NCBI GenBank assembly: GCA_001874255.1
Contig: MPDC01000019.1
Location: forward strand, 1-64,000
Length of the DNA stretch: 64,000 nt
Reading direction: 5' to 3'
Origin: Alphaproteobacteria bacterium MedPE-SWcel
GTDB lineage: Bacteria; Pseudomonadota; Alphaproteobacteria; Rhodobacterales; Rhodobacteraceae
Both the position numbers and the translations under genes were made by a program. Under the pieces are notes generated by a model. That model was given only the letters and a program-made list of their open reading frames with translations, was not told the origin of the DNA and searched no databases. Shown here one piece after another: positions 51,439-62,189 of this stretch; positions within the stretch are counted from its first letter, which is position 1; every line of letters starts with the position of its first letter.

Positions 51439-52770
51439 ATGCAGGACTGGCTGACCATGAGCGCCGCGCAACTGGGGCGTGGCATCGGCACCGGAGAGAT
51501 CGATCCCGTTGCGCTGACCGAAACCTTCTTGGCGGCCATTGCTTCGCATCCCGATACCGACCGGATCTACACCCAGGTCACGACCACCCGGGCCCGCGCC
51601 GAGGCAAAGGCGGCACAGGCACGGGCCAAGGCCGGGCTGCGCAGATCGCCGCTCGACGGGGTTCCGATCAGCTGGAAGGATCTCTTCGACAGCGCGGGAG
51701 TCGCGACGGAATCCGGGTCCGATCTGCTCAGGGGCCGGGTCCCCGAGGCCGATGCGCTGGTGCTGGAGACTGCAACGGCGATGGGGGCCGTGTGTCTGGG
51801 CAAGACGCATATGAGCGAGCTGGCCTTTTCCGGGTTGGGCCTGAACCCGATCAAGGAAACGCCCCCTTGCGTCAATGACCCCGAGGCTGTCCCCGGCGGA
51901 TCATCCTCAGGTGCGGCGGCCTCGGTCGCTTTTGGTTTGGCGGCCGGGGCGATCGGCTCTGACACAGGCGGATCGGTCCGCATCCCCTCTGCCTGGAACG
52001 ATCTGGTGGGGCTGAAGACCACGGCCGGTCGGGTCAGCCTCGAGGGGGTCGTGCCCCTGTGTCTGAAGTTCGACACGATTGGCCCGCTGGCGCGCACGGT
52101 CGAAGATGCGGCCTTGATGCTGGCACTTGTCGAAGGGTCCGCGACCGCGCCGGATCTGCGGGGGGCCACGGCCGAAGGCAAGCGGTTTGCCGACCTCCGG
52201 ACTGTTGCGCAGGACACCCTCGCCCCCGAAGTTGCTGCGGCGCATTCCGAAGCCCTGGCCAAACTCGCGGACGCCGGAGCGGAGATCGTCCCGTTGGAAA
52301 TTCCGGCCTTGCCCGACGCGATGGCGCTGAGCCCGATCTTGTTCACAACCGAGGCCTATGGCCTGTGGAAGGACGTGATCGAAGCGATGCCGGATCTGAT
52401 GTTCCCGGAGATCCTGGCGCGGTTCCGCTCGGGAGCGGAATTTTCCGGGGCTGATTACGTGGCGGCCTGGGCGAAGCTGGACCAGATCCGCATGGCCTGG
52501 GATCAGGCGGTCGCGGGCTTTGATGCGGTACTGCTGCCGGCGGCGCCGATCTTGCCGCCGAATCTCGCCCGTCTGCAAACCGACCATGACTACTACGTCA
52601 CATCGAATTTGATGGCTCTGAGAAACACGCGGATCGGCAATTTGATGGGGGTTTGCGGGCTGTCCTTGCCGACCGGCCATCCGAGCTGCGGATTGCAGGT
52701 TCTTGGTCAGCCTGACTGCGAAGAAGCCCTGCTGCGTATTGGAGCAGGGATCGAGGCCGCATTGGCCTGA
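51439..52770 (+). CDS. Amidase (amidase signature family)
   Basis: GVPISWKDLFDSAG...VPGGSSSGAAASVAFGLAAGAIGSDTGGSVRIPSAWNDLVGLK. Confidence 0.93.
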   Translation: MQDWLTMSAAQLGRGIGTGEIDPVALTETFLAAIASHPDTDRIYTQVTTTRARAEAKAAQARAKAGLRRSPLDGVPISWKDLFDSAGVATESGSDLLRGRVPEADALVLETATAMGAVCLGKTHMSELAFSGLGLNPIKETPPCVNDPEAVPGGSSSGAAASVAFGLAAGAIGSDTGGSVRIPSAWNDLVGLKTTAGRVSLEGVVPLCLKFDTIGPLARTVEDAALMLALVEGSATAPDLRGATAEGKRFADLRTVAQDTLAPEVAAAHSEALAKLADAGAEIVPLEIPALPDAMALSPILFTTEAYGLWKDVIEAMPDLMFPEILARFRSGAEFSGADYVAAWAKLDQIRMAWDQAVAGFDAVLLPAAPILPPNLARLQTDHDYYVTSNLMALRNTRIGNLMGVCGLSLPTGHPSCGLQVLGQPDCEEALLRIGAGIEAALA

Positions 52771-52877
52771 AAGCAACACTGTCCCATCCGCGCCGGCAGT
52801 GGGTGGACGGAGACCTGTTTGGACTGTACCCTGCGGGACAAACGGGGCGATTACGATCCCGGCATTGAGGCACAGAC

Positions 52878-54056
52878 ATGAAGTTTCCCGAGCGGTTCTC
52901 CCGCCTGCCGCCCTACGCGTTCCCGCGTCTGCGTGCGCTTTTGGACCATCACGCGCCCGGTGGCGATGTGGTGCATCTGACCATTGGCGAACCGCGTCAT
53001 GCATTCCCGTCCTGGGTCACGGATGTGATCGTGGAGAATGCCGCAGGGTTCAACAGCTACCCGCAGAACGAGGGCAGCGACGATCTGCGGGGGGCAATGG
53101 CCGATTGGGTCGCGCTGCGCTACGGGGTGACACTGGATCCCGCCAGCCGCCTGATGGCGCTCAATGGCACCCGCGAAGGGCTGTACAACGCGGCGATGGC
53201 GCTGTGTCCCGAGCAGAAGAACGGCCAGCGCCCCGTGGTGCTGATCCCCAACCCCTTCTACCAAGTCTATATGATCGCGGCGATTTCGGTCGCGGCAGAG
53301 CCCGTCTTTGTTCCCGCGACCGAGGCGACCGGTCACTTGCCCGACTACGCCTCCCTGCCCGAGGACGTGCTGAACCGAACAGCCGTCGCCTATATCTGCT
53401 CGCCCGCGAACCCACAGGGGGCGGTCGCCTCCCGGGCCTATTGGGAGCGGCTGATCCGCTTGGCCGAAAAATACGATTTCAAGATTTTCGCGGATGAATG
53501 CTATTCCGAAATCTACCGCGACCTTGCCCCCGTCGGTGCGCTGACCGTTGCGGATGAACTGGGCACCGACCCCGAGCGGGTCGTCCTGTTCAATTCGCTG
53601 TCGAAACGGTCGAACCTGCCCGGCTTGCGATCCGGTCTGTTGGCCGGAGGTCCGGAAACGCTGGTGCAGGTGAAAAAGCTGCGCGCCTATTCCGGCGCTC
53701 CGATGCCGGGACCGCTGCAGGCGGCGGCGGCTAGGGTCTGGGCCGACGAGGCCCATGTCAGCGAGAACCGCGCCCTGTATCAGGAAAAATACCGCATAGC
53801 CGACGAGGTGTTTGCAGGGCTCGGCGGCTATATGTCACCCGAGGCCGGCTTTTTCCTCTGGCTCCCGGTCGAGGACGGCGAAGCGGCGGCGCTGAAGCTC
53901 TGGCAGGACACCGGCGTTCGGGTGCTGCCTGGCGCATATCTGGCGCAGGGTGAGGGGGCCGAAAACCCCGGTCACGGATATATCCGCGTGGCGCTTGTTG
54001 CGCCGCCGGAGCAGACTCGGCAGGCGCTCCTGGCCCTGCGCGATTGTCTGTATTGA
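52878..54056 (+). CDS. Class I/II aminotransferase (possibly succinyldiaminopimelate aminotransferase)
   Basis: LTIGEPRHAFPSWV...YICSPANPQGAVASRAYWERLI...FADECYSEIYRD...FNSLSKRSNLPGLRSG. Confidence 0.88.
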   Translation: MKFPERFSRLPPYAFPRLRALLDHHAPGGDVVHLTIGEPRHAFPSWVTDVIVENAAGFNSYPQNEGSDDLRGAMADWVALRYGVTLDPASRLMALNGTREGLYNAAMALCPEQKNGQRPVVLIPNPFYQVYMIAAISVAAEPVFVPATEATGHLPDYASLPEDVLNRTAVAYICSPANPQGAVASRAYWERLIRLAEKYDFKIFADECYSEIYRDLAPVGALTVADELGTDPERVVLFNSLSKRSNLPGLRSGLLAGGPETLVQVKKLRAYSGAPMPGPLQAAAARVWADEAHVSENRALYQEKYRIADEVFAGLGGYMSPEAGFFLWLPVEDGEAAALKLWQDTGVRVLPGAYLAQGEGAENPGHGYIRVALVAPPEQTRQALLALRDCLY

Positions 54057-54185
54057 ACACGATGAGAGAGACGTCCGAGACCGGCCTGTGCCGGACCTGG
54101 GCCAAGAACAAGACGAAACACCACCGCGGGGCTGACCCAAGAGCGAAACAGCCAGTACGCTCCGCGAGAATGAACTGAGGTAGGC

Positions 54186-57100
54186 ATGGCATTTCAGACC
54201 CGAGGCAGGGATCCGTTGCTCGACAGCAATATGCAGGCGGCCATTGAAAAGCGCGGCAAGGAATTGATCGGCCTGGTGCTGATCGGCGTTGGCCTTGTGG
54301 TGGCGGCGATCATCGGGTCCTACACCCCCGATGACAGCAACTGGATGGTGTCGACGGATGCGCCGGTCCAGAATTGGCTGGGCCAGACCGGTGCCTCCAT
54401 CGCGTTCCTGCTGATCACCTTTCTGGGCAAGGGGGCGTGGGCAATCGCTGTGTTCCTGTTCGTCTGGGGCGGGCGCTTTGTGGGGCACAAAGGCGAGGAC
54501 CGCATCCTTTGGCCCTCCTTGATGCTGGTGTTCTGGTTGATTGTCGTCGCCCTTCATTTCGAAACATTGGTGCCGGGCACGGAGTGGACAACATTCCACA
54601 GCTTCGGCCTCGGGGGCATGATCGGCAATACCGCATTGGGCGGCTTGCTGGCCTTGTTGCCCTTCGGACTGGCGTTTCTGGTCAAATCCCTGTCTTTCCT
54701 GACCGCAGTCGGCATGTTGGCACTCGGGGCATTCGTCCTCGGCTTCACCCGGGCGGAACTGGGTCGGCTCGGTCGCTTCCTGCTGGTCGGGTTGATCCTG
54801 GCCTACGCAGCGCTGGCCCGCCTTCTGGGGCAGGGGGCAGGCCGTGGCGTGCAAGGGGTGCGGAATTGGCAAGCCCGGCGGGCAGAACAGCGGGCTACCG
54901 CTGCTGACATCTGGTCCTCCGAAGAGCCATTGGTCTACAGTGACCCCTCTCCCGAACGCAATGTCCCGCGGGCCGAGCCGCAATTCGGCCTGCACCCGCA
55001 AGACAGCAGCAGCGATCATCCGGTCACAGCCGTCCCCGAGGATCGCGGCGGCTTGCTGAGCCGCGCAACCAATCTGATCCGCCGCACCGAGCCGGAGCCG
55101 GTACAGATGCCGGAGCCGGAATTGATTGATCCGGAGCCGCTGGATTTTGTTCCGGACACCCCCGGCGACGAGCGGATCGCCCAGAAGATCGCAAATGCCG
55201 TCCGTATCCGCCGGACCCAGAGCGCGCCGCAACGCCCCGATGCTGATTTGCCGCTGACCAAAGGGCGCGGCAAGCGCGCCGAGCCGCTGATTTTCACTCC
55301 GACCTCCGACGAGTCCCCTCTGGGGGACGGCCCGCAACTGGCGGATCCCGCTGCGGCAGCCGTGGCGACCATTCCCAGCGCGCCGATGCCTCTCGAGGCG
55401 GCTCCTCCCGCGGCGATCGACACTGTGTCGCCTGCACCGGGTGGATTCGTGATGGATGAGGTGGCAACCGAAGATTTGCCCAATGATCCTTTGCCTCGAT
55501 ACGACGCGCCGGCCGGGATGGAGCCTGCCGGGATGGCGGTCGATCGCTCAGGGGATGGCGAGGTCCGAGCGGAACCTGCAACCCCGGACTTGGCTGCCTC
55601 TCGGGTGCAGATCACCCCGCGGGCCGAAGCCAGACCGCCGATGGCGATCCCGGTTGCCGAGCCCCGCAAGGCCGTTGTGGAGCAGCCGCAGCGCAAACCG
55701 GTGCAGCCGTCCACACGGGCTCAGGCCGAGGCCCAGCCTAACCTGTTTCAAGACGCCGACAGTGACTTTGAATTGCCGCCCTTGTCGCTTCTGAGCAACC
55801 CCTCCAGTATCGAACGCCTGCATCTCAGCGATGAGGCGCTGGAAGAAAACGCCCGCATGCTGGAGTCGGTGCTGGATGACTATGGCGTCAAGGGCGAGAT
55901 CGTCTCTGTGCGTCCCGGCCCGGTCGTCACCATGTATGAATTGGAACCGGCCCCGGGCCTCAAGGCCTCGCGGGTGATCGGTCTGGCCGATGATATCGCG
56001 CGCTCCATGTCGGCTCTGTCGGCGCGTGTCTCGACGGTGCCGGGCCGTTCGGTCATCGGCATCGAGTTGCCCAACGAGCATCGCGAAAAGGTCGTCCTGC
56101 GCGAGATCCTCGCCAGCCGCGACTTTGGCGACGGCAATCAGAACCTGCCGCTGGCGCTCGGCAAGGACATTGGCGGCGACAGCGTGGTCGCCAATCTCGC
56201 CAAGATGCCGCACCTGCTGATTGCGGGGACCACCGGGTCCGGTAAATCCGTGGCCATCAACACCATGATCCTGTCGCTGCTCTACAAGCTGACGCCCGAG
56301 GAATGCCGCCTGATCATGATCGACCCGAAGATGCTGGAACTCTCCGTTTATGACGGTATCCCGCATCTGTTGTCGCCGGTTGTGACGGATCCGAAAAAGG
56401 CCGTCGTGGCGCTGAAATGGGTCGTCGGCGAGATGGAAGACCGCTATCGCAAGATGTCCAAGATGGGGGTCCGCAACATTGCGGGCTTCAATGGCCGGGT
56501 CAAAGAGGCACTGGCCAAGGGCGAGATGTTCTCGCGCACCGTGCAGACCGGGTTTGACGACGACACCGGAGAACCGGTTTTCGAGACGGAAGAGTTCGAA
56601 CCCAAGACCCTGCCGTATATCGTCGTGATCGTGGATGAGATGGCCGACCTGATGATGGTGGCAGGCAAGGAAATCGAAGCCTGCATCCAGCGTCTTGCCC
56701 AGATGGCGCGGGCCAGCGGCATCCATCTGATCATGGCCACGCAGCGCCCGTCGGTGGATGTCATTACCGGCACGATCAAGGCGAACTTTCCGACCCGGAT
56801 CTCCTTCCAGGTCACCTCCAAGGTCGACAGCCGCACAATTCTGGGCGAAATGGGCGCCGAACAGCTCCTTGGTATGGGGGACATGCTCTATATGGCGGGC
56901 GGCTCCAAGGTGATCCGCTGTCACGGTCCCTTTGTGTCGGACGAAGAGGTCGAGGAGGTCGTGAACCACCTCAAGCAATTCGGGCCACCCGATTATGTCG
57001 GAAGCGTCCTGGATGGCCCGGATGATGAGAAGGCGGAAAACATCGACGCGGTGCTTGGGCTCAATACCGGAGGCAACACGGGTGGCGAAGATGCGCTCTA

Positions 57101-57278
57101 TGATCAGGCGGTGGCAATTGTGATCAAGGATCGCAAGTGTTCGACCTCCTATATCCAGCGCAAATTGGGCATCGGCTATAACAAGGCCGCGAGGTTGGTG
57201 GAGCAGATGGAGGAAGAAGGCCTCGTGTCATCTGCAAACCATGTCGGCAAAAGGGAAATTCTGGTTCCCGAGCAATAG
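54186..57278 (+). CDS. ftsK: DNA translocase FtsK
   Basis: N-terminal TM domain, [13 protein letters not shown] Walker [28 protein letters not shown]-terminal gamma domain. Confidence 0.97.
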   Translation: MAFQTRGRDPLLDSNMQAAIEKRGKELIGLVLIGVGLVVAAIIGSYTPDDSNWMVSTDAPVQNWLGQTGASIAFLLITFLGKGAWAIAVFLFVWGGRFVGHKGEDRILWPSLMLVFWLIVVALHFETLVPGTEWTTFHSFGLGGMIGNTALGGLLALLPFGLAFLVKSLSFLTAVGMLALGAFVLGFTRAELGRLGRFLLVGLILAYAALARLLGQGAGRGVQGVRNWQARRAEQRATAADIWSSEEPLVYSDPSPERNVPRAEPQFGLHPQDSSSDHPVTAVPEDRGGLLSRATNLIRRTEPEPVQMPEPELIDPEPLDFVPDTPGDERIAQKIANAVRIRRTQSAPQRPDADLPLTKGRGKRAEPLIFTPTSDESPLGDGPQLADPAAAAVATIPSAPMPLEAAPPAAIDTVSPAPGGFVMDEVATEDLPNDPLPRYDAPAGMEPAGMAVDRSGDGEVRAEPATPDLAASRVQITPRAEARPPMAIPVAEPRKAVVEQPQRKPVQPSTRAQAEAQPNLFQDADSDFELPPLSLLSNPSSIERLHLSDEALEENARMLESVLDDYGVKGEIVSVRPGPVVTMYELEPAPGLKASRVIGLADDIARSMSALSARVSTVPGRSVIGIELPNEHREKVVLREILASRDFGDGNQNLPLALGKDIGGDSVVANLAKMPHLLIAGTTGSGKSVAINTMILSLLYKLTPEECRLIMIDPKMLELSVYDGIPHLLSPVVTDPKKAVVALKWVVGEMEDRYRKMSKMGVRNIAGFNGRVKEALAKGEMFSRTVQTGFDDDTGEPVFETEEFEPKTLPYIVVIVDEMADLMMVAGKEIEACIQRLAQMARASGIHLIMATQRPSVDVITGTIKANFPTRISFQVTSKVDSRTILGEMGAEQLLGMGDMLYMAGGSKVIRCHGPFVSDEEVEEVVNHLKQFGPPDYVGSVLDGPDDEKAENIDAVLGLNTGGNTGGEDALYDQAVAIVIKDRKCSTSYIQRKLGIGYNKAARLVEQMEEEGLVSSANHVGKREILVPEQ

Positions 57279-57287
57279 GCGATAAAA

Positions 57288-57308
57288 GGCCGGGCGATGT
57301 GCCCGGCC
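57288..57308 (+). terminator. Hairpin terminator after ftsK
   Basis: GGCCGGGC-GATGT-GCCCGGCC followed by TCTTCACTTT. Confidence 0.6.
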
Positions 57309-57333
57309 TCTTCACTTTGGCCAATTGACGCAT

Positions 57334-57945
57334 ATGTTCCTACGCATGAAACAGTTTGTCTTTGCACTTGCGCTCGGCGCAGCCACGCTGACCTCCACCG
57401 CCGCACTTGCGGCCGAGAAATTGAGCCTGACCGAAATCTCGGCCTATCTGAACGGGTTCAGTACGGCACAGGCAGAGTTCACCCAGGTGAATGATGACGG
57501 CAGCCTGTCGACGGGGCGGCTGTATATGCGCCGCCCGGGCAAGGTGCGGTTCGAATATGACGCGCCCCATTCCGGTCTGGTTCTTGCGGAGGCGGGGACG
57601 GTTGCGATCCTCGATCCGAAATCCAACCAACCGCCCGAAACCTACCCGCTGTCCCGGACGCCTCTGTCGTTGATTTTGGCGCGGAACGTGAATCTGTCGC
57701 AGGCTGATATGGTCGTCGGACATGGTTTTGACGGGGTCTCGACGGTGGTCAGGGCGCAGGATCCGAAGAACCCGGAGTACGGCAGTATCGAGCTGATGTT
57801 CACGGATGACCCCGTCCAGCTGCGCAAATGGGTGATCCACGGCGGCGCTGGCGAGGAGACGACGGTGATCCTCGGCGGGATGGCGACCGGTATGTCGCTC
57901 AAATCCAGCCTGTTCAGCATCTCACGCCCCACGCGGGACCGCTAG
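57334..57945 (+). CDS. lolA: Outer-membrane lipoprotein carrier protein LolA
   Basis: Signal peptide; LSLTEISAYLNGFSTAQAEFTQVNDDGSLSTGRLYMRRPGKVRFEYDAP. Confidence 0.93.
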   Translation: MFLRMKQFVFALALGAATLTSTAALAAEKLSLTEISAYLNGFSTAQAEFTQVNDDGSLSTGRLYMRRPGKVRFEYDAPHSGLVLAEAGTVAILDPKSNQPPETYPLSRTPLSLILARNVNLSQADMVVGHGFDGVSTVVRAQDPKNPEYGSIELMFTDDPVQLRKWVIHGGAGEETTVILGGMATGMSLKSSLFSISRPTRDR

Positions 57946-58020
57946 TGACCTGAAGGGACCGCTCTAGCGACCCCAAGGCTGATACGCCTCAGGGCCTGTA
58001 TCGGCCCGCATGGCGTGCCG

Positions 58021-58608
58021 TCAGCGGAACCGCCGACAGCCATTCAGCTGCGCCCGATAGGCGTTGGAGCGGGCCTCGACACTGTTGGCGACCCGCAACA
58101 GCCAGCTTTTGCTGCGGTAGCTCCCGCGGGCGTAGCCGGAATGGCCTTCGTGATAGGCGAGGTACTGGTTCCGGGCATCCGTCAGTGGGATGCCGTTTCG
58201 CTGGTAGCTGCGCGTCATATACCACCCCATGAAGTCGGTGGCGTCGTCGATCCTGTCGCGCCGTGCAAAACGGCGTCCGGTGGCTTTCTTGTAGTCGTCC
58301 CATGTTCCGTCCAGGGCCTGACCATAGCCATAGGCGCTGGAGACCCGCCCCATCGGAATTATCCCAAGAACGTATTTGTGAGGGGTGCGCGCATCGCCGT
58401 CGAATTTGCTTTCCTGATGAATGGTCGCCATCTGGACGTGGACGGGAATACCCCAGCGCCGCTCGGCGGCGCGGAATGCACGTAGATATTTGGGGCGCTC
58501 GTTGATGATGCTGCAGGCATTGTCCAGATTCCGCGGCGGGGATTTATATCCTCCGCCACAGGCTGCCAAAGCCAACAAGAGCGCCAGGGCACTGATGATT
58601 CTGCTCAT
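58021..58608 (-). CDS. Lytic transglycosylase (SLT domain) lipoprotein
   Basis: Lipobox LALAACGGG; HQESKFDGDARTPHKYVLGIIPMGRVSSAYGYGQALDGTWDDYK. Confidence 0.85.
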   Translation of the reverse strand: MSRIISALALLLALAACGGGYKSPPRNLDNACSIINERPKYLRAFRAAERRWGIPVHVQMATIHQESKFDGDARTPHKYVLGIIPMGRVSSAYGYGQALDGTWDDYKKATGRRFARRDRIDDATDFMGWYMTRSYQRNGIPLTDARNQYLAYHEGHSGYARGSYRSKSWLLRVANSVEARSNAYRAQLNGCRRFR

Positions 58609-58836
58609 TTGCCTCTGCCTTTATGTTTTTGAGCAGTTTAACCAATCCACGGCGGAGAAGAAATCCCAATCCGAAGAGCCCGCGACCGGCCGCTCGTTTT
58701 GAAAATTTGTTTAAAATTAGATCCTTGTCGGACTGTAGGGCGCTGGCAGACAGACTGTTTCTGCAAAAAATCACCGCCGAGGTTGGACAATCATGCTCAA
58801 AAACCGCTAGTACAGAAGAAGAAGAGGGCCAAAAAT

Positions 58837-59163
58837 ATGCTGAGAACACGCGCAAAATACAATCTTGGCCAGGTCGTGCGCCACCGCAAGCACCCGTTTC
58901 GTGGCGTGGTGTTTGATGTGGACCCGGAGTTTTCAAATACTGAGGAATGGTACGAAGCCATTCCCGAGGAAAGCCGCCCGGCCCGCGAGCAGCCCTACTA
59001 TCATTTGCTCGCCGAGAACGATCAGACCTATTATGTTGCCTATGTCTCAGAGCAGAATTTGATCGCCGACTATTCGGGCGAGCCGGTCAGCCACCCGGAT
59101 GTCTATGATATGTTTGCGGGCTTTGATGATGGCAACTACCAGCTTCAATACCCGTTGAACTGA
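58837..59163 (+). CDS. hspQ: Heat shock protein HspQ (YccV-like)
   Basis: AKYNLGQVVRHRKHPFRGVVFDVDPEFSNTEEWYEAIPEESRPAREQPYYHLLAENDQTYYVAYVSEQNL. Confidence 0.93.
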   Translation: MLRTRAKYNLGQVVRHRKHPFRGVVFDVDPEFSNTEEWYEAIPEESRPAREQPYYHLLAENDQTYYVAYVSEQNLIADYSGEPVSHPDVYDMFAGFDDGNYQLQYPLN

Positions 59164-59213
59164 AGATGCGGGAACCGGGGCTTCGTCCCGGCGTCCCTGT
59201 CGATCTGGCGAGG

Positions 59214-60791
59214 TCAATAGCCCAGGGCACAACCGTCCTTGCGCGGGTCGCTTGCACCTTCCAATACGCCACTGTCATGGATCCGGATGGCTTGCGAGCC
59301 ACCGATCGCCGTGGTTGGTGTTTCCACTTTATGGCCCATGTCGCTCAATGCGCGACGGACGCTGTCGCGATAGCCGCGTTCCAGTTTGAAATGACCGGCG
59401 TCGGAAAACGATCTGGGCGCGTCCATGGCTTGCTGCGGATCCATCCCGAAGTCCTGCAGGTTTGACACGAACCGCGCGTGCCCGTTGGGCTGGTAGGCCC
59501 CTCCCATCACACCAAATGGCATGGTGACACCTCCGCCGTCCGCCAGCATGGCCGGAATGATGGTATGCATCGGACGCTTCTTGCCACCCAACTCGTTGGC
59601 ATGGCCCTCCCGGAGACAGAATCCGGCGCCTCTGTTCTGCAGCAAGATGCCATATTTCTCCGAGGCAATCCCGGAGCCGAATCCGTGAAAGATGGAATAG
59701 ATCAGGGACACGGACATCCGGTCCTTGTCGACCACGGTAATGTAGATTGTATCCTTGTGCACCGCCTCGCTGATCGTCTCAGGCGCAGCCATGGCCCGGT
59801 TCGGGTCGATCAGAGCGGCCAGATTTGCGGCGGTATCCGCGGCCAGCATATGGTCCAGTCGGCTCATGTGGTCCGGGTCGGCGATAAAGCGATTGCGGGC
59901 ATCATAGGCGAGCTTGGCGGCTTCGGCCTCGATATGAGCGCGCTGTGCGCCGAGCGGGTCCATCGCCGCAATATTGAAATGCTTCAGAATGTTCAGCATC
60001 AAGATGGCCGTTGCGCCCTGCCCATTGGGCGGGTGCTCCAGCAGATCCACCCCTTTGTAGTGACCGGAGATTGGGTCGGCTTCGGTGGCCTCGGTGGAGG
60101 CGAAATCCTCGGCGGTATGGTGGCCGCCCCGCGCGCGCAGCGTCGCGATCATGTCCTCGGCCACCTCCCCTGTGTAGAAGGCGTCTCGTCCATCGCGCGC
60201 CACACGACGCAGAACTTCGGCTTGCCCGGGCGCCCGGAAAATGGCGCCGACCTTGGGCGCCATGCCGTTAAAGAGATAGGTGTCGCGCGCCGTGCCCTGC
60301 AATGTATTCGCGTCATTGGCCCAGTCAAAGGCCACCCGTGGCGCGACGGGCACGCCTTGATCGGCATATTGGATCGCGGGGGCAAGCAGCGCGTCGATCC
60401 CCAGACGGCCTTCCGTTTCGGACAGGCGGCAAAAGGCGTCAATGGCACCGGGAATGGTCACCGCGTCCGGCGTATTGAGGGGAACCGTGGTTCTGCCCTG
60501 ATCGCGCAGCTCTGCGGCGCTGGCGGCTGCCGGTGCCCGACCCGACCCGTTCAGGGCCCGTACCGTCGTTTCACCCGCCCGATTATAAAGCACAAAGCAG
60601 TCACCGCCGATGCCGGTCATTTGCGGTTCGCAGATCCCCAACAGGACCGCGCCGGCAATCGCGGCATCCATTGCGTTGCCGCCGCGTTTGAGAATATCGA
60701 TCGCCGCCTGAGCTGCCAGCGGATGTGAGGTTGCACATATTCCATTTTGCGCAAAGGTCGCAGAGCGGCCAGGAAGCTGAAAATCACGCAT
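59214..60791 (-). CDS. ggt: Gamma-glutamyltransferase family protein
   Basis: ATSHPLAAQAAIDILKRGGNAMDAAIAGAVLLGICEPQMTGIGGDCFVLYN; KDTIYITVVDKDRMSVSLIYSIFHGFGSG. Confidence 0.93.
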   Translation of the reverse strand: MRDFQLPGRSATFAQNGICATSHPLAAQAAIDILKRGGNAMDAAIAGAVLLGICEPQMTGIGGDCFVLYNRAGETTVRALNGSGRAPAAASAAELRDQGRTTVPLNTPDAVTIPGAIDAFCRLSETEGRLGIDALLAPAIQYADQGVPVAPRVAFDWANDANTLQGTARDTYLFNGMAPKVGAIFRAPGQAEVLRRVARDGRDAFYTGEVAEDMIATLRARGGHHTAEDFASTEATEADPISGHYKGVDLLEHPPNGQGATAILMLNILKHFNIAAMDPLGAQRAHIEAEAAKLAYDARNRFIADPDHMSRLDHMLAADTAANLAALIDPNRAMAAPETISEAVHKDTIYITVVDKDRMSVSLIYSIFHGFGSGIASEKYGILLQNRGAGFCLREGHANELGGKKRPMHTIIPAMLADGGGVTMPFGVMGGAYQPNGHARFVSNLQDFGMDPQQAMDAPRSFSDAGHFKLERGYRDSVRRALSDMGHKVETPTTAIGGSQAIRIHDSGVLEGASDPRKDGCALGY

Positions 60792-61140
60792 GTATGTTCT
60801 CCCGAAATCGACCGAAGCCTAGTGGTCTCGTCGAGAGAGGCAATCGCAAAATGATGGAGGGTTCGCACTGCGGACCGGGGGGTGCTGCTGTCGCAGAGGG
60901 TCGCGATGAGGTGCTGAGCGAAATTGACCCGGTGTCGCGCACTAGGTGGGGGCAGAAACACACGACACCGGGGGAGCTTTGGTCAGCTACGAGTTTATAT
61001 TTCTCTCATCATTCGGGCGCGGGTGGGCCTGCAATGCGGCGGATTTATGTCTGCCGGTATGATGTCTTCGGGATTTATCTTAAATACCAGACATGCGCAG
61101 ACCATCCGAGACCTGCTTCTGCCGGGATCGAGCGCTGTTC

Positions 61141-61232
61141 TGATCCGCCTGTTCTGATCCGACCATGTGATCCGCCTGTGTGATCGGCCTGTGTGATCGG
61201 CCTGTGTGGCCCGTCTGTCTGATCAGTCAGTG
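61141..61232. repeat. 13-bp tandem repeat array, 7 units, consensus TGATCSGCCTGTG
   Basis: Units at 61141 (14 bp), 61155, 61168, 61181, 61194, 61207, 61220; units 4 and 5 identical; 6 of 7 contain GATC. Confidence 0.85.
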
Positions 61233-61274
61233 CGCTGCGGAGTGCGGAGAACGGCGCCTGTGCGGCAATCGTGC

Positions 61275-61715
61275 TCAGGCGGTCAGCTGGATTTCAAAAC
61301 ACAGGGACAGCTGATTGTTGTCGGTATTGCGTTTGTATTTGATGTCGCTTGCCAGCTCGCGGATCAGGAACCAACCGAAGCCACCTTCGGGCAAGTCGGC
61401 CAGCGGTGTATTGGCGTCAACCGTCACAGCCTGCCCTTCCGGCAGTTTCGCGTTCAGAAAAGGGATGCCGGCGTCGCGAATTTCCACCCACAAGCGGTCC
61501 GGGTGCAGGTTGCAGCGTATCAGAACATCGCCTGTAGCTGTTTCCGCGTAGGCATGCTCCACCACGTTATTGACTGCCTCGGCAAGGGCGATCTGCACCT
61601 CGTCGACCCGGGTATTCGGGATACCCATGTCCTTCAGTCGATCAACCACCGATATGATACCTCGCCGGGCATCAAGCTCGGTCGCCCTGAAGGAGCAGGC
61701 GAAGGTTTCAACCAT
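61275..61715 (-). CDS. Anti-sigma factor serine kinase-like ATP-binding protein (RsbW-like)
   Basis: IALAEAVNNVVEHAYAE N-box and GGFGWFLIRELASDIKYKR ATP-lid region. Confidence 0.88.
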   Translation of the reverse strand: MVETFACSFRATELDARRGIISVVDRLKDMGIPNTRVDEVQIALAEAVNNVVEHAYAETATGDVLIRCNLHPDRLWVEIRDAGIPFLNAKLPEGQAVTVDANTPLADLPEGGFGWFLIRELASDIKYKRNTDNNQLSLCFEIQLTA

Positions 61716-61748
61716 AGAGTTCAGGCTCCGAAATGGGTCGTGAGAGGG

Positions 61749-62093
61749 TCAATGTTCGACTTGCTCAGGGTCCAGCGCATCCTGAAGCGTGTCAAAGAGG
61801 TTGAAAACAGTGTCCATGCGGGTCAGGCGGAACACTTTGTCGACCATGGGGGTAAGCCCGGCCAGATCCAACCTGCGGTCTTTTCCCAACTGTTTCATGA
61901 CGGCGACGATCGCCCCCAATCCGCTGGAGTCGATAAAGGCCACGCTCGACAGATCAAGAATGACACGCTCCGGCCCGGAGTCCGTTTCCGTGCGCATGTC
62001 TTCCTTGAACTGGATCGCCATGGCCGCATCAATGCGCTGGGCATTGACGGTCACCACCTGCGCGCCATCTGCTACCGTACTTGTCAGGCTCAT
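61749..62093 (-). CDS. STAS domain anti-sigma factor antagonist (RsbV-like)
   Basis: VILDLSSVAFIDSSGLGAIVAVMKQLG with conserved DSSGL phosphoacceptor motif. Confidence 0.92.
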   Translation of the reverse strand: MSLTSTVADGAQVVTVNAQRIDAAMAIQFKEDMRTETDSGPERVILDLSSVAFIDSSGLGAIVAVMKQLGKDRRLDLAGLTPMVDKVFRLTRMDTVFNLFDTLQDALDPEQVEH

Positions 62094-62189
62094 TTAATGT
62101 TCCTCGGCTGGTCTTTCTTGGAACTCACTCTAGACCTTAAATGTTATTATTCAGTATGGATAGCTTAGAAAATTGGAGGAGTTTTTTGA

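Noticed and set aside
55548-56978. 476-aa ORF antisense to ftsK (and 53835-55337, 500 aa)
   Set aside because: Antisense shadow ORFs over ftsK and the aminotransferase; no domain signature.
59164-59213. Hairpin CCGGGGC-TTC-GTCCCGG between hspQ and ggt as terminator
   Set aside because: Stable stem but no T-tract; could be a bidirectional terminator but not supportable from sequence alone.
62098-62189. EcfG-like promoter GGAAC...GTT upstream of the thiolase
   Set aside because: GGAAC is present but the spacing to the GTT element is longer than expected and the match is partial; too weak to call.
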